Below, piece by piece: positions 1-10,138 of a stretch of 64,000 bases of DNA (positions within the stretch are counted from its first letter, which is position 1; each line of letters starts with the position of its first letter). The stretch comes from Microbacterium sp. SORGH_AS_0888. Lineage in GTDB: Bacteria > Actinomycetota > Actinomycetes > Actinomycetales > Microbacteriaceae. A program made the position numbers and the translations under genes. The stretch covers positions 558,001 to 622,000 of the forward strand of contig NZ_JAUTAZ010000001.1 of the NCBI RefSeq assembly GCF_030818905.1. The letters run 5' to 3'. The notes under the pieces were generated by a model. That model searched no databases, was not told the origin of the DNA, and saw only the letters and a program-made list of their open reading frames with translations.

Positions 1-29
1 GCTCCGCTGACGCGGACGTCGAAGCTCAT
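1..29 (-). CDS. 5' end of a gene after tal, possibly glucose-6-phosphate isomerase (partial)
   Basis: An ATG on the minus strand at 29-27 overlaps the tal stop codon in an ATGA arrangement and opens a frame reading MSFDVRVSG before the window ends. Only nine codons are visible, so the product cannot be named from sequence. In related actinobacteria the gene after tkt-tal is often pgi or zwf, and this N-terminus resembles Pgi starts as I remember them. The call therefore rests on context and memory. The overlap indicates translational coupling with tal. Confidence 0.4.
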
Positions 30-1132
30 CGGGCCTCGTTCAGCGCGGCCTTGACGGTGTCCTGCAGCTCATGCCAGGACACGATGAACTTCTCGACGCC
101 CTCGTCCTCGAGCACCTGCGTGACATCGTCGAAGTCGACCCCGACCGCGGCGAGGCCGTCGAACACGGCGTGTGCGTCGTCGTAGTTGCCGGTGATCGTG
201 TCGCCCTCGATGACACCGTGGTCGAACGTCGCCTCGAGCGTCTTCTCCGGCATCGTGTTGACGGTGCCCGCAGCGACGAGCTCGGTGACGTACAGCGTGT
301 CGGGGAGAGCCGGGTCCTTGACGCCGGTGGAGGCCCACAGCGGACGCTGGACCGTGGCGCCGCCCTCGACGAGCGCGCGAGCGCGGTCGGAGGAGAACTC
401 GCGCTCGAACAGCTCGTAGGCGAGGCGCGCGTTCGCGATCCCCGCCTTCGAGAGAAGGGCGGTGGCCGCATCCGTGCCGATCGCCTTCAGCCGCTTGTCG
501 ACCTCCGTGTCCACGCGGGACACGAAGAACGAGGCGACCGAGTGGATCTGGGAGATGTCGTGGCCCGCGTCGCGCGCCTTCTCGACGCCCGCCAGGTACG
601 CATCGATGACGGCCGCATAGCGCTCGAGCGAGAAGATGAGCGTGACGTTGACGCTGATGCCGGCGCCGATCACCTCGGTGATGGCCGGCAGGCCCGCGCG
701 CGTCGCCGGGATCTTGATGAGCGCGTTCGGACGGTCGACCTTGGCCCACAGCTTCTTGGCCTCGGCGACGGTCGCCGCCGTGTCGTGCGCGAGGTCGGGG
801 GAGACCTCGATCGACACGCGACCGTCGACGCCGCCGGTCGCGTCGTAGACCGGGCGGAAGATCTCGGACGCCGCCTGCACGTCGTCCGTCGTGATCTCGA
901 AGATCGCGCGGTCCACGTCGGCGCCGTCCGCGGCGAGGGAGGCGACCTGCTCGGCGTAGGCCTCGCCCTTCGAGAGCGCTCCGGCGAAGATCGTCGGGTT
1001 GGTCGTCACACCGCTGACCGAACGCTCCGCGATCAGGCTCTGCAGGTTGCCCGTCGTGATGCGCTCGCGCGACAGGTCGTCCAGCCAGATGCTGACGCCG
1101 GCTGCGGCCAGCTGCTCGGTGGGGGTGCTCAT
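26..1132 (-). CDS. tal: Transaldolase
   Basis: This 368-residue protein transfers a dihydroxyacetone unit between sedoheptulose-7-phosphate and glyceraldehyde-3-phosphate in the cytosolic non-oxidative pentose phosphate pathway. The Schiff-base lysine is K140 in the motif NALIKIPAT, and the family motif GVTTNPTIF lies at residues 41-49. The length matches the long actinobacterial transaldolases. The ATG at 1132 overlaps the tkt stop by four bases (ATGA), so the two enzymes of the same pathway are translationally coupled. The start is fixed by that overlap and by MSTPTEQL, a usual N-terminus. The upstream extension of the frame lies inside tkt and is not coding. Confidence 0.97.
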   Translation of the reverse strand: MSTPTEQLAAAGVSIWLDDLSRERITTGNLQSLIAERSVSGVTTNPTIFAGALSKGEAYAEQVASLAADGADVDRAIFEITTDDVQAASEIFRPVYDATGGVDGRVSIEVSPDLAHDTAATVAEAKKLWAKVDRPNALIKIPATRAGLPAITEVIGAGISVNVTLIFSLERYAAVIDAYLAGVEKARDAGHDISQIHSVASFFVSRVDTEVDKRLKAIGTDAATALLSKAGIANARLAYELFEREFSSDRARALVEGGATVQRPLWASTGVKDPALPDTLYVTELVAAGTVNTMPEKTLEATFDHGVIEGDTITGNYDDAHAVFDGLAAVGVDFDDVTQVLEDEGVEKFIVSWHELQDTVKAALNEAR

Positions 1133-3207
1133 GCGTTCTCCTCGATGGTCTCGCGGGCCGCCTGGACGACGGCGTCGGTCGTGATGCCGAACTTCTGGAA
1201 CAGCGTCTTGTAGTCGGCGGACGCGCCGAAGTGGTCGATGCCGACGGTGCGGCCGGTGCTGCCGACGATGCTGCGCCACAGCGGGGTCGATCCGGCCTCG
1301 ACGGACACACGGGCCGTCACCGCGGCGGGCAGGACGCTCTCGCGGTACGCCTCGTCCTGCTCGGCGAACCACTCGAGCGACGGAGCCGACACGACACGGG
1401 CGCGGATGCCGTCGCCGGCGAGCGTCTCGCGCGCCTCGACCGCCAGCTGCACCTCGGATCCGGTGGCGATGAGGATCACGTCCGGCTCGCCGCCCTCGGC
1501 GTCGAGCAGCACATACGCGCCCTTGGCGACACCGTCCGTCGTCGCGAAGCCGTTCTCGCCGCGCGGGAACACCGGGATGTTCTGGCGCGTGAGCGCGATG
1601 CCCACGGGGCCGCCGCTCGAGCGGCGCACGATCTCGAGCCATGCCGCAGCCGTCTCGTTGGCGTCCGCGGGCCGGATCACGGTGAAGTTCGGGATGAGGC
1701 GGAGCGTGGAGAGCTGCTCGATCGGCTGGTGCGTCGGGCCGTCCTCGCCGAGCGCGACGGAGTCATGGGTCCAGACGAAGATCGACGGGATGTCCATGAG
1801 GGCCGCCAGGCGCACCGGCGGACGCATGTAGTCGCTGAAGATCAGGAAGGTGCCGCCGAAGGGGCGGGTCGGACCGTGCAGCTTGATGCCGTTGACGATG
1901 GCGCCCATCGCGTGCTCGCGGATGCCGAAGTGCAGCACCCGGCCGTAGGGGTCGCCCGACCACTCGTGGGTCGACCACTCGGCGGGGATGAAGCTCTTCG
2001 CGTCCTTGATGGTCGTCAGGTTCGACTCGGCGAGGTCCGCTGATCCGCCCCACAGCTCGGGCAGCTGCTCCGCGAGCGCGTTGATGACCTGGCCCGATGC
2101 CGCTCGCGTGGAGACGTCCTTGCCCGCGGCGAACGCCGGCACGCTGATGTCGGCGGGGAGCTCGCCCGCCTCCAGACGGTCCAGCAGCGCCTTCCGCCCG
2201 GGGTTCGCCGACGCCCACGCGTCGAAGCCCTTCTGCCACTGCGCGCGGGCCTCGGCGGCACGGTCCTTGAGGGCGCGGGTGTGTGCGATCACGTCATCGG
2301 CGACGACGAAGGACTTCTCCGGGTCGAACCCGAGGACCTCCTTGGTCGCCGCGAGCTCGTCGGCGCCCAGCGCGGCGCCGTGGATCTTGCCGGAGTTCTG
2401 CTTGCCGGGGGAGGGCCAGCCGATGATCGTCTTGAGGATGATGAGCGACGGCTTGTCGGTCTCTCCCTTGGCGGCCTCGATCGCGGCGTACAGCTCGGCG
2501 ACGTCCTCGACGTACTGCCCGGTCTTCTTCCAGTCGACCGTCTGGACCTGCCAGCCGTACGCCTCGTAGCGCTTCGCGACGTCCTCCGTGAAGGCGACGT
2601 TCGTGTCGTCCTCGATCGAGATCTGGTTCGAGTCGTAGATCGCGATCAGGTTGCCCAGGTTCTGGTGTCCCGCCAGGCTCGAGGCCTCGCTCGTGACACC
2701 CTCCTGCAGGTCGCCGTCTCCGGCGATCACGTAGACGAAGTGGTCGAAGGGGCTCGTGCCGGCCGGCGCCTCGGGGTCGAAGAGGCCACGCTCATAGCGT
2801 GCGGCGTAGGCGAAGCCCACCGCGGAGGCGAGACCCTGACCCAGCGGGCCCGTCGTGATCTCGACGCCCTTGGTGTGCCCGTACTCGGGGTGACCGGGAG
2901 TCAGCGATCCCCAGGTGCGAAGCGCCTCGAGGTCCTTCAGCTCCAGGCCGAAACCGCCGAGGTAGAGCTGCACGTACTGCGTGAGCGAGGAGTGCCCCGC
3001 GGAGAGGATGAAGCGGTCACGACCGAGCCAGTGGGTGTCGGCGGGGTCGTGGCGAAGCACCCGCTGATACAGCAGGTATGCGGCCGGGGCCAGGCTCATC
3101 GCCGTGCCCGGGTGACCGTTGCCCACCTTCTCGACGGCGTCCGCCGCGAGCACGCGAGCGGTGTCCACCGCACGCCGATCGATCTCGTCCCAACGCAAAT
3201 CGGTCAC
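1129..3207 (-). CDS. tkt: Transketolase
   Basis: This 692-residue thiamine-diphosphate enzyme moves two-carbon ketol units between sugar phosphates and works with the adjacent transaldolase. Visible motifs are GNGHPG (H32), the ThDP-binding GDG at 163-165 followed by N194 in IYDSNQ, and a complete C-terminal pyrimidine-binding and transketolase-C region. I place the start at GTG 3207, with AAAGGCGG upstream as ribosome-binding site. The frame stays open to 3309, but residues upstream of VTDLRWDE look unlike transketolase. The gene is divergent from ctaB and coupled to tal by ATGA. Confidence 0.96.
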   Translation of the reverse strand: MTDLRWDEIDRRAVDTARVLAADAVEKVGNGHPGTAMSLAPAAYLLYQRVLRHDPADTHWLGRDRFILSAGHSSLTQYVQLYLGGFGLELKDLEALRTWGSLTPGHPEYGHTKGVEITTGPLGQGLASAVGFAYAARYERGLFDPEAPAGTSPFDHFVYVIAGDGDLQEGVTSEASSLAGHQNLGNLIAIYDSNQISIEDDTNVAFTEDVAKRYEAYGWQVQTVDWKKTGQYVEDVAELYAAIEAAKGETDKPSLIILKTIIGWPSPGKQNSGKIHGAALGADELAATKEVLGFDPEKSFVVADDVIAHTRALKDRAAEARAQWQKGFDAWASANPGRKALLDRLEAGELPADISVPAFAAGKDVSTRAASGQVINALAEQLPELWGGSADLAESNLTTIKDAKSFIPAEWSTHEWSGDPYGRVLHFGIREHAMGAIVNGIKLHGPTRPFGGTFLIFSDYMRPPVRLAALMDIPSIFVWTHDSVALGEDGPTHQPIEQLSTLRLIPNFTVIRPADANETAAAWLEIVRRSSGGPVGIALTRQNIPVFPRGENGFATTDGVAKGAYVLLDAEGGEPDVILIATGSEVQLAVEARETLAGDGIRARVVSAPSLEWFAEQDEAYRESVLPAAVTARVSVEAGSTPLWRSIVGSTGRTVGIDHFGASADYKTLFQKFGITTDAVVQAARETIEENA

Positions 3208-3355
3208 CGGACCGCCTTTCGAGTGAGGGTGCGCCCCGAGAGGGGCCAGTCCGCAGACCACGTACTCAGGTGGGGCAGCCGGCACAGGGGCGCGCGTAGT
3301 GTTCAGCATAGCGAAGCAGCCGGACCCCCGGGCCGCCTCGCCGAGCCGGGTGGCA

Positions 3356-3361
3356 TAGACT
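3356..3361 (+). promoter_or_regulatory. Candidate -10 box (TAGACT) for ctaB
   Basis: TAGACT lies 10 nt before the ctaB ATG, so the transcript would have an almost absent leader. The weak GAAAG just before the start could still pair with the ribosome. Confidence 0.5.
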
Positions 3362-3371
3362 GAAAGCCACC

Positions 3372-4319
3372 ATGATGCGGGCGAATGCGGGGGAGATGGA
3401 CATCACGACCACCGGGATCGAGGCACCCACCGCTCGCCGTCCCCTCGGCCGCACGGTGCGCGCGTACGTCGCCCTCACCAAGCCCCGCGTTCTCGAGCTG
3501 CTGCTCGTCACGACCGTGCCCGTGATGATCCTCGCCGCGAACGGGCTGCCCGATCTGTGGCTCGTGCTCGCGACCGTCGTCGGCGGGTCGCTGAGCGCCG
3601 GCTCCGCGGCCGCGTTCAACATGTACCTCGACCGCGACATCGATGCCCACATGCAGCGCACCGAGAACCGGCCGCTCGTGACGGGGGAGGTCTCGCCCCG
3701 TGGTGCGCTCGTGTTCGCATGGACGCTCGCGGTCGTCTCCACCCTCTGGCTGTGGCTGACGACGAACCCGCTGGCGGCCGCGCTGTCGGCGGGCGCGATC
3801 TTCTTCTACGTGGTCATCTACACGCTGCTGCTCAAGCGCCGCACGGAGCAGAACATCGTCTGGGGCGGCATCGCCGGCTGTTTCCCGGTCCTCATCGGAT
3901 GGAGCGCCGTCACGGGATCGCTCTCGTGGTCGGCCGCGATCCTGTTCGTCCTCGTCTTCCTGTGGACGCCGCCGCACTACTGGCCGCTGTCGATGAAGTA
4001 CAAGAGCGACTACGACGAGGTCGAGGTGCCGATGCTCGGCTCGACCCGCAGCGGCGCGCAGGTCGGCCTTCAGGTCATCCTCTATGCCTGGGCGACGGTC
4101 GCCTGCTCGCTGCTGCTGATCCCCGTCGCCGGCATGGGCCTCGTGTACTCGGTCGCGGCCTTCGTCTTCGGCGGCTGGTTCATCTACGAGTCGCACCGCC
4201 TCTACTCGCGCGCCGTCCGCGGGGGCGAGCCCCGTCCGATGCGGGTCTTCCACGCATCCATCACCTACTTGACGCTCCTCTTCGTCGCGATCGCGATCGA
4301 CCCGCTGCTCCCGTTCTGA
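3372..4319 (+). CDS. ctaB: Protohaem IX farnesyltransferase (haem O synthase)
   Basis: This integral membrane UbiA-family prenyltransferase farnesylates haem b to haem o, the first step toward the haem a of cytochrome aa3 oxidase. The 315-residue protein has the N-terminal ALTKPRV motif and the Asp-rich [15 protein letters not shown] motif at 83-97, which binds Mg-diphosphate. A second Asp-rich loop, DYDEVEVP, and about eight or nine hydrophobic spans follow. The start at 3372 sits behind GAAAG; ATG 3375 and 3396 are alternatives. ctaA, the next enzyme of the pathway, lies 600 bp downstream on the other strand. Confidence 0.96.
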   Translation: MMRANAGEMDITTTGIEAPTARRPLGRTVRAYVALTKPRVLELLLVTTVPVMILAANGLPDLWLVLATVVGGSLSAGSAAAFNMYLDRDIDAHMQRTENRPLVTGEVSPRGALVFAWTLAVVSTLWLWLTTNPLAAALSAGAIFFYVVIYTLLLKRRTEQNIVWGGIAGCFPVLIGWSAVTGSLSWSAAILFVLVFLWTPPHYWPLSMKYKSDYDEVEVPMLGSTRSGAQVGLQVILYAWATVACSLLLIPVAGMGLVYSVAAFVFGGWFIYESHRLYSRAVRGGEPRPMRVFHASITYLTLLFVAIAIDPLLPF

Positions 4320-4333
4320 CCGCGGCGGGCATG

Positions 4334-4374
4334 CGAAAGAGCCCGCCCCTCGGATGAGGGAGCGGGCTCTTTCG
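4334..4374. terminator. Bidirectional terminator between ctaB and 4384-4830
   Basis: Perfect 13-bp arms at 4334-4346 and 4362-4374 are extended by an inner CCCTC/GAGGG stem (4347-4351 with 4356-4360) around a GGAT loop. The arms end in GAAAG/CTTTC, giving short U tracts in both directions. It sits between two convergent genes and should serve both. Confidence 0.9.
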
Positions 4375-4383
4375 TGCAGGGGC

Positions 4384-4830
4384 TCAGCGCGCGGGCGTCG
4401 CCGTCTCGTCCGACGGCTTCGCCTCGGCGACCTCATCCGACGGCTTCTCCTCGTCCGCGGCGGCCGATGCGACCGGCACAGCCGTCGTGTCCGGGGCGAC
4501 CGGCGTCACCGCGGTGTCGCCGGCGGGCTCCTGGGTCCAGTCGATCGCCTCGACGACCGCGACGGGCCGCGCGACGAAGGATGCCGCTACCACGAGACCG
4601 AGCACGACGACGAGCCCGACGAGTCCGGCACCGACGAAGGCGGCGGCGAACACGGCCCAGGACTGACCCGCGTACACCTCCACACCGGTGGCGGAGCCGT
4701 CCTTCAAGGTGCTCGTCATCGTGGTCAGCTTGTCGATCGTCAGCCAGACGCCATAGCCGAGGCTCGCGAGGGAGCCGACCAGCAGCAGCCAGAACGGGAA
4801 GCTGCGGGACAGGCGGGGGGCAGTGTTCAT
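4384..4830 (-). CDS. Small two-helix membrane protein with acidic Ala/Pro-rich tail
   Basis: No family was recognised. The 148-residue protein has two hydrophobic helices at about 12-31 and 57-83, joined by a short polar loop. A low-complexity C-terminal tail from about 90 is rich in Ala, Pro, Thr and Glu/Asp and repeats KPSDE(V/T). The start at 4830 has GAGGAG upstream. It is encoded just downstream of ctaA in the same direction with an 86-bp gap, so it may be cotranscribed with haem A synthase. A role in oxidase assembly would be inference from position only. Confidence 0.75.
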   Translation of the reverse strand: MNTAPRLSRSFPFWLLLVGSLASLGYGVWLTIDKLTTMTSTLKDGSATGVEVYAGQSWAVFAAAFVGAGLVGLVVVLGLVVAASFVARPVAVVEAIDWTQEPAGDTAVTPVAPDTTAVPVASAAADEEKPSDEVAEAKPSDETATPAR

Positions 4831-4916
4831 GTGGGGGTCACTCCTCGAATGCGCGGCACGGATTGCCGCACCCCCGCCACCCTGCCGGGCGCGCCCCGGC
4901 AGCACTTCTGCGTCGG

Positions 4917-5849
4917 CTATGCGTTTGCTGAGGAAACGGGGCTGGCCGCCGTCGCGGGCGGCGTGTCCGCCGGCGTCGCCTTCAGGCGCAGCACCACGAC
5001 GGTCATCGCCGCGGCGGTCAGTGCGGCGAGGATCATGTGAGCCCCGACGGCCAGCGGCGGGACACCGTTGCGCGCCTGGTAGAGCCCGAGCGCGATCTGG
5101 ACGAGCTCGATGGCCAGCAGCGCGGTGATCCATGCGCGGGTGGGCAGCCGCCGCATCCACGCGACGACCGTCAGGACGACCGTCAGCACGAACAGCGCGT
5201 ATCCCGGCCAGGCGTGCACGTGCTCCAGCACCTGGGCGTCGAAGCCGTTGCGCGCCGCGGCGTCGTCGCCGGAGTGCGGACCGGCCCCCGTGGTCAGCAC
5301 GCCGAAGACGATCGTGACGGCGAGCACGAGCGTCGTCACGTGGGTGAGGATCGCGTACCAGGCAGGCACGGCCCGCACACGCGGCCCGGGTACGGACGCG
5401 AGCCGCACGAGGATCGCGGCGGTGACGCACACCAGCAGGAGCGAGGCCACGTAGTGGAAGCCGACGATGAACGGGTTCAGCCCCGTCCACACCGTGATCC
5501 CGCCGACGATCGCCTGCGCGATGATCCCGCCCATGACGACCCACGACAGGATGAAGAGGTCGCGCCGTTCTCGCCGCAGCCGCCATACGAGCACGAGCAG
5601 GAGAAGGGCGAGGATCCCGAGCACGGGGCTCATGAGCCGGTTGCCGAACTCGATCAGGGAGTGGAAGTTGTCGTCGACGAGTGCCGGAGTGGGCACGATG
5701 GACCCCGCCGTGCACGTCGGCCAGGTCGGGCAGCCGAGGCCGGAATCGGTCAGTCGCACCGCACCTCCGGTGCCGATGATCGCGACGTTGCCGAGGAAGT
5801 TCAGCCAGGCGACCGGGCGGAGAAGTCTGCCGGTGGGGGGCACGGACAT
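4917..5849 (-). CDS. ctaA: Haem A synthase (COX15/CtaA family)
   Basis: CtaA is a membrane monooxygenase that oxidises the C8 methyl of haem o to give haem a. The 310-residue protein shows the family features: RLTDSGLGCPTWPTC near residues 32-46 with the extracytoplasmic cysteine pair C40/C46, then H63 and E67 in HSLIEFGNR. Further histidines sit in FHYVAS and VLEHVHAWPGY, over about eight transmembrane spans. Its partner ctaB is upstream on the opposite strand. The short Ala/Pro/Thr C-terminus after the last helix is not conserved in the family. Confidence 0.95.
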   Translation of the reverse strand: MSVPPTGRLLRPVAWLNFLGNVAIIGTGGAVRLTDSGLGCPTWPTCTAGSIVPTPALVDDNFHSLIEFGNRLMSPVLGILALLLLVLVWRLRRERRDLFILSWVVMGGIIAQAIVGGITVWTGLNPFIVGFHYVASLLLVCVTAAILVRLASVPGPRVRAVPAWYAILTHVTTLVLAVTIVFGVLTTGAGPHSGDDAAARNGFDAQVLEHVHAWPGYALFVLTVVLTVVAWMRRLPTRAWITALLAIELVQIALGLYQARNGVPPLAVGAHMILAALTAAAMTVVVLRLKATPADTPPATAASPVSSANA

Positions 5850-5923
5850 GGGGGATCCTCCTGAATGCGTCCTCCCTCGGCCCTCGGAGCGCGCCGTCCG
5901 GCCCGCGGCCGGAGGGAAACCTG

Positions 5924-5929
5924 TAGAAT
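5924..5929 (+). promoter_or_regulatory. Possible -10 box (TAGAAT) upstream of the suf operon
   Basis: TAGAAT is the best -10 match in the 248-bp gap between ctaA and sufB. It would give a leader of about 160 nt. There is no clear -35, and a SufR gene is not adjacent as it is in many actinobacteria. Confidence 0.3.
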
Positions 5930-6097
5930 CGAGGGGTTCGGGATGCGACGCACCAGCGCCGCCTCCGACAGTCTAGGCGGCGCACACGCCGGATGATCCG
6001 GGCCTGGAAGCGGCGTTCCCCCTCGCGAACTCCCACGAGGGTCACGGAACACCGGAACGGATGACACCGTTGGGCCCCATGAGGAGAGTGACACACC

Positions 6098-7516
6098 ATG
6101 TCCGATGTGCTGATCGATCGTCCTGAGCTCGAGGGCCTTGGCGTCTACGAGTTCGGGTGGCACGACCCCGATGCGGCGGGAGCCAGCGCGAAGCGCGGCC
6201 TGTCGGAGGCCGTCGTGCGCGACATCTCGGCTCTGAAGGCCGAGCCGGAATGGATGCTGAAGAACCGTCTGAAGGGCTACCAGCTCTTCGGGCGCAAGCC
6301 GATGCCGACGTGGGGCGCCGATCTCAGCGACATCGACTTCGAGAACATCAAGTACTTCGTCCGCTCGACCGAGAAGCAGGCCGGCTCCTGGGAGGAGCTG
6401 CCCGAGGACATCCGCAACACGTATGAGCGGCTCGGCATCCCCGAGGCGGAGCGGGCGCGGCTGGTCGCCGGCGTCGCCGCGCAGTACGAGTCCGAGGTGG
6501 TCTACCACCAGATCCAGGAGGACCTCGAGCGCCAGGGCGTCATCTTCATGGACACCGACACGGCGCTCAAGGAGCACCCGGAGTTCTTCGAGGAGTACTT
6601 CGGCACGGTCATCCCCGCCGGAGACAACAAGTTCGCCGCCCTCAACACGGCCGTCTGGTCGGGCGGATCGTTCGTGTACGTGCCGAAGGGCGTGCACGTC
6701 GACATCCCGCTGCAGGCCTACTTCCGCATCAACACGGAGAACATGGGCCAGTTCGAGCGGACGCTCATCATCGCGGACGAGGACAGCTACGTGCACTACA
6801 TCGAGGGCTGCACGGCGCCGATCTACAAGAGCGACTCGCTGCACTCCGCCGTGGTCGAGATCGTCGTGAAGAAGAACGCCCGCGTGCGCTACACGACGAT
6901 CCAGAACTGGTCCAACAACGTGTACAACCTCGTGACCAAGCGCGCGATCGCGCACGAGGGCGCGACGATGGAGTGGGTGGACGGCAACATCGGCTCCAAG
7001 GTGACGATGAAGTACCCGTCGATCTACCTGATGGGCGAGCACGCGAAGGGCGAGACGCTCTCGGTCGCGTTCGCCGGCCCCGGCCAGCACCAGGACGCCG
7101 GCGCCAAGATGATCCACATGGCCCCGTACACGCAGTCGTCGATCGTCTCGAAGTCGATCGCGCGCGGCGGCGGCCGCGCCGGCTACCGCGGCGAGGTCCG
7201 CGTCGACGCGAACGCGCACCACTCCGCCAACACCGTGCGCTGCGATGCGCTCCTGGTCGACACGATCTCGCGGTCGGACACCTACCCCGCGATCGACATC
7301 CGCGTGGACGATGTCCAGCTGGGCCACGAGGCGACCGTCTCGAAGGTCAGCGAGGAGCAGCTCTTCTATCTGATGAGCCGCGGCCTCGCCGAGGACGAGG
7401 CGATGGCGATGATCGTTCGCGGCTTCATCGAGCCGATCGCTCGGGAGCTGCCGATGGAGTACGCCCTCGAACTCAACAAGCTCATCGAGATGGGCATGGA
7501 AGGATCCGTCGGCTGA
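6098..7516 (+). CDS. sufB: Fe-S cluster assembly scaffold SufB
   Basis: SufB is the scaffold subunit of the SufBCD complex on which Fe-S clusters are built in the cytosol. The 472-residue length and the C-terminal beta-helix core are typical. The conserved core cysteine is C382 in [11 protein letters not shown], and the C-terminal region [17 protein letters not shown] matches the SufB/SufD family. The ATG follows a strong GAGGAGAG. It is the first gene of sufB-sufD-Rieske-sufC-sufT, and its TGA overlaps the sufD ATG (TGATG). The usual upstream regulator SufR is not present here. Confidence 0.97.
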   Translation: MSDVLIDRPELEGLGVYEFGWHDPDAAGASAKRGLSEAVVRDISALKAEPEWMLKNRLKGYQLFGRKPMPTWGADLSDIDFENIKYFVRSTEKQAGSWEELPEDIRNTYERLGIPEAERARLVAGVAAQYESEVVYHQIQEDLERQGVIFMDTDTALKEHPEFFEEYFGTVIPAGDNKFAALNTAVWSGGSFVYVPKGVHVDIPLQAYFRINTENMGQFERTLIIADEDSYVHYIEGCTAPIYKSDSLHSAVVEIVVKKNARVRYTTIQNWSNNVYNLVTKRAIAHEGATMEWVDGNIGSKVTMKYPSIYLMGEHAKGETLSVAFAGPGQHQDAGAKMIHMAPYTQSSIVSKSIARGGGRAGYRGEVRVDANAHHSANTVRCDALLVDTISRSDTYPAIDIRVDDVQLGHEATVSKVSEEQLFYLMSRGLAEDEAMAMIVRGFIEPIARELPMEYALELNKLIEMGMEGSVG

Positions 7517-8700
7517 TGAGCGCGACCACAACGGCCCCCGGCACCGCCGAGAAGGGCCACATCGACCCTGCCTCCGCCTTCGTGCCGGTGCAGACCCGTT
7601 CGGAGCGGCAGACGTCGTTCGACCCGGCGGACTTCGGCGCGCCGACCGGCCGCGAGGTCAACTGGAAGCACACGCCCGTGGAGCGGCTCGCCGCGCTGTT
7701 CGTCGACGAGCCCGCCCCGCACGGCGTGATCTCGGTCGAGGTCAGCGCGCCCGACGTCGTCGAGCAGACGCGTCTGCGTCCGGATGCCGCCCCGCGCGGC
7801 GAGGTCTTCACGCCCGAGGACGTGACCAGCGCGATCGCCTGGCACCAGGAGTCCGAGGCACCGCTGCTGCGGATCCCGGCAGGGGTCGAGCTCGACGAGC
7901 CCGTGGTCGTCACCCTCACCGGAAACGGCGGCGTGGCCCATGCACACGTCGTGATCGAGGCGGCGCCTCAGTCGCGGGGCGTGGTCGTGCTCCGCCACCG
8001 CGGCTCCGCGCAGCACGCGCAGAACGTCGAGATCGTCGTCCGCGATGGGGCCCACCTGACGCTCGTGAGCGTGCAGGAGTGGGAGGACGACGCGATCCAT
8101 CTCTCGGCCCACCAGGCGCGCGTGGCGAAGGACGCGACCCTCCGCCACGTCGTGGTCAGCTTCGGCGGCGGGGTCGTCCGCGTCAACCCGAGCGTCGAGC
8201 TCGCGGGCGCGGGCGCCAGGGGAGAGCTGTACGGGCTCGCCTTCGCCGACGCCGGGCAGCACCTGGAGAGCCAGGTCTACCTCCACCACAAGGGACCCCA
8301 CACGGTCGGTGACGTCCTCTACAAGGGGGCGCTCCAGGGCGCGTCGGCGCACACCGTCTGGATCGGCGACGTCCTGATCGGCCCGGATGCGGTCGGCACC
8401 GACTCGTACGAGGCCAACCGCAATCTCGTGCTCACCGAGGGCGCCCGCGCCGACTCGATCCCGAACCTCGAGATCGAGACCGGCGACATCCAAGGCGCCG
8501 GCCACGCGAGCGCGACCGGCCGGTTCGACGACGAGCAGCTCTTCTACCTGCAGGCTCGGGGGATCGCCGAGGAGGAGGCGCGACGACTCGTCGTGCTGGG
8601 CTTCCTCATGGAGATCGTCCAGAAGATCGGTGTGGACGATCTCGCGGAGCGTCTCGTCACGCGGATCGAGGCCGAGCTCGCCGCCGGGGCCGCCCGATGA
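7516..8700 (+). CDS. sufD: Fe-S cluster assembly protein SufD
   Basis: SufD pairs with SufB and binds the SufC ATPase to form the SufBC2D scaffold. The 394-residue protein has a divergent N-terminal region, then a beta-helix core and the family C-terminus with DEQLFYLQARGIAEEEARRLV. The start is the ATG that overlaps the sufB stop; a longer reading of the frame lies within sufB. It ends in an overlap with the following Rieske gene (ATGA at 8697-8700). Confidence 0.95.
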   Translation: MSATTTAPGTAEKGHIDPASAFVPVQTRSERQTSFDPADFGAPTGREVNWKHTPVERLAALFVDEPAPHGVISVEVSAPDVVEQTRLRPDAAPRGEVFTPEDVTSAIAWHQESEAPLLRIPAGVELDEPVVVTLTGNGGVAHAHVVIEAAPQSRGVVVLRHRGSAQHAQNVEIVVRDGAHLTLVSVQEWEDDAIHLSAHQARVAKDATLRHVVVSFGGGVVRVNPSVELAGAGARGELYGLAFADAGQHLESQVYLHHKGPHTVGDVLYKGALQGASAHTVWIGDVLIGPDAVGTDSYEANRNLVLTEGARADSIPNLEIETGDIQGAGHASATGRFDDEQLFYLQARGIAEEEARRLVVLGFLMEIVQKIGVDDLAERLVTRIEAELAAGAAR

Positions 8701-9023
8701 GCGCCACGCGCGTATGCGCGCTGTCCGATCTCGTCCAGGACGAGGCGCGCCGCGTCGAGGTGGACGGCGTGGCGATCGCGCTCGTGCTCGACTCGAGCGG
8801 CGAGGTGCACGCGATCGGAGACGTGTGCACCCACGGCGACATCTCGCTGTCCGACGGCTTCGTCGAGGGCGACACCCTCGAGTGCTGGGCCCATGGCTCG
8901 GCGTTCTCCCTCCGCACCGGCAAGCCCCTCAATCTCCCCGCTTATGAGCCCGTCCCGGTCTTCGTCGTCACGATCGACGGAGACGACGTGCTCATCGACC
9001 CCGCTCTGAAGAAGGAAGTCTGA
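8697..9023 (+). CDS. Rieske [2Fe-2S] ferredoxin-like protein of the SUF operon
   Basis: This 108-residue single-domain Rieske protein binds a [2Fe-2S] cluster through two Cys and two His. The ligands are visible as CTHG (C44, H46) and CWAHG (C63, H66). Annotation pipelines usually call such proteins the ferredoxin subunit of a non-haem iron oxygenase. Its position between sufD and sufC suggests instead an electron-transfer role in cluster assembly, though this is inference. Overlaps with sufD and direct abutment to sufC show a single transcript. Confidence 0.93.
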   Translation: MSATRVCALSDLVQDEARRVEVDGVAIALVLDSSGEVHAIGDVCTHGDISLSDGFVEGDTLECWAHGSAFSLRTGKPLNLPAYEPVPVFVVTIDGDDVLIDPALKKEV

Positions 9024-9794
9024 ATGTCTGTTCTCGAGATCCACGACCTGCACGTCACGGTCGAGACCGAGGAGGGCACGACGCCCATCCTGAACGGCCT
9101 CGATCTGACCGTCCGCACGGGTGAGACGCACGCCATCATGGGCCCGAACGGCTCGGGCAAGTCGACGCTCGCGTACACGATCGCCGGGCACCCGAAGTAC
9201 ACCGTCACCGGCGGCACCATCACGCTCGACGGCGACGACGTGCTCGCGATGAGCGTCGACGAGCGCGCACGGGCCGGTCTCTTCCTCGCCATGCAGTACC
9301 CGGTGGAGATCCCCGGCGTCACCGTGACGAACTTCCTCCGGACCGCGAAGACCGCGATCGACGGTGAGGCGCCGGCCATCCGCAGCTGGACGAAGGACGT
9401 CAAGGCCGCGATGAGCAACCTCCGGATGGACCCGAAGTTCGCGCAGCGCAACGTGAACGAGGGCTTCTCCGGAGGTGAGAAGAAGCGCCACGAGATCCTC
9501 CAGCTGGAGCTGCTCAAACCGCAGATCGCCGTGCTCGACGAGACCGACTCCGGCCTCGACGTCGATGCTCTCAAGATCGTCTCGGAGGGCGTGAACCGCG
9601 CGAAGTCCGAGACCGATCTGGGCGTCCTGCTCATCACGCATTACACCCGCATCCTGCGCTACATCCGACCCGACTTCGTGCACGTCATGGTCAAGGGCCG
9701 GATCGTCGAGGAGGGCGGACCCGAGCTGGCCGAGCAGTTGGAGAACGAGGGATACGACCGATTCCTCCCCTCCGACGCCGCGATCGACGCGTAG
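9024..9794 (+). CDS. sufC: Fe-S assembly ATPase SufC
   Basis: SufC is the ABC-type ATPase that drives conformational change of the SufBD scaffold; it is soluble and has no membrane partner. The 256-residue protein has Walker A GPNGSGKST at 40-48, the SufC-type signature FSGGEKKRHEILQ near 148, and the divergent Walker B/D-loop VLDETDSGLDVDAL. It begins one base after the Rieske stop. The TAG stop forms part of the TAGACT box of the next gene. Confidence 0.97.
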   Translation: MSVLEIHDLHVTVETEEGTTPILNGLDLTVRTGETHAIMGPNGSGKSTLAYTIAGHPKYTVTGGTITLDGDDVLAMSVDERARAGLFLAMQYPVEIPGVTVTNFLRTAKTAIDGEAPAIRSWTKDVKAAMSNLRMDPKFAQRNVNEGFSGGEKKRHEILQLELLKPQIAVLDETDSGLDVDALKIVSEGVNRAKSETDLGVLLITHYTRILRYIRPDFVHVMVKGRIVEEGGPELAEQLENEGYDRFLPSDAAIDA

Positions 9795-9797
9795 ACT
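9792..9797 (+). promoter_or_regulatory. -10 box (TAGACT) giving a leaderless sufT transcript
   Basis: The hexamer overlaps the sufC stop codon and ends exactly 6 nt before the sufT ATG. sufT may therefore be transcribed separately as well as from the operon. Confidence 0.5.
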
Positions 9798-9803
9798 CCG
9801 GCC

Positions 9804-10133
9804 ATGCCAGCGACGCTCACGCCGGAGAAGTACGACGAGGTCACCGAAGCCCTCAAGGACGTCATGGATCCCGAGCTCGGGATCAATGTCGTCGACCTCG
9901 GCCTCATCTACGACCTCGCCTGGGATGACGAGAACGACGCTCTCGTCATCCACATGACGCTCACCTCGGCCGGCTGCCCGCTGACCGATGTCCTGGAGGA
10001 GCAGACGGCTCAGGCCCTCGATGAGGTCGTCGAGCGGTTCCGCATCAACTGGGTGTGGATGCCGCCGTGGGGACCGGAGCGCATCACCGACGACGGTCGC
10101 GACATGATGCGCGCGCTCGGCTTCGCCATCTGA
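9804..10133 (+). CDS. sufT: MIP18-family (DUF59) Fe-S protein maturation factor SufT
   Basis: This 109-residue protein has the DUF59/MIP18 fold, with DPELGINVVDLGLIYDL at 26-42 and the conserved cysteine loop TSAGCPLTD. SufT-type proteins help deliver Fe-S clusters to target proteins, and the location after sufC supports that role. It is 9 nt from sufC and 5 nt from the aminotransferase that follows. No ribosome-binding site is evident, which agrees with a leaderless transcript. Confidence 0.93.
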   Translation: MPATLTPEKYDEVTEALKDVMDPELGINVVDLGLIYDLAWDDENDALVIHMTLTSAGCPLTDVLEEQTAQALDEVVERFRINWVWMPPWGPERITDDGRDMMRALGFAI

Positions 10134-10138
10134 TCGGG

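Noticed and set aside
5801..7531. 576-codon minus-strand frame opposite sufB
   Set aside because: Low-complexity Asp/Arg/Val-rich translation; sufB on the other strand is certain.
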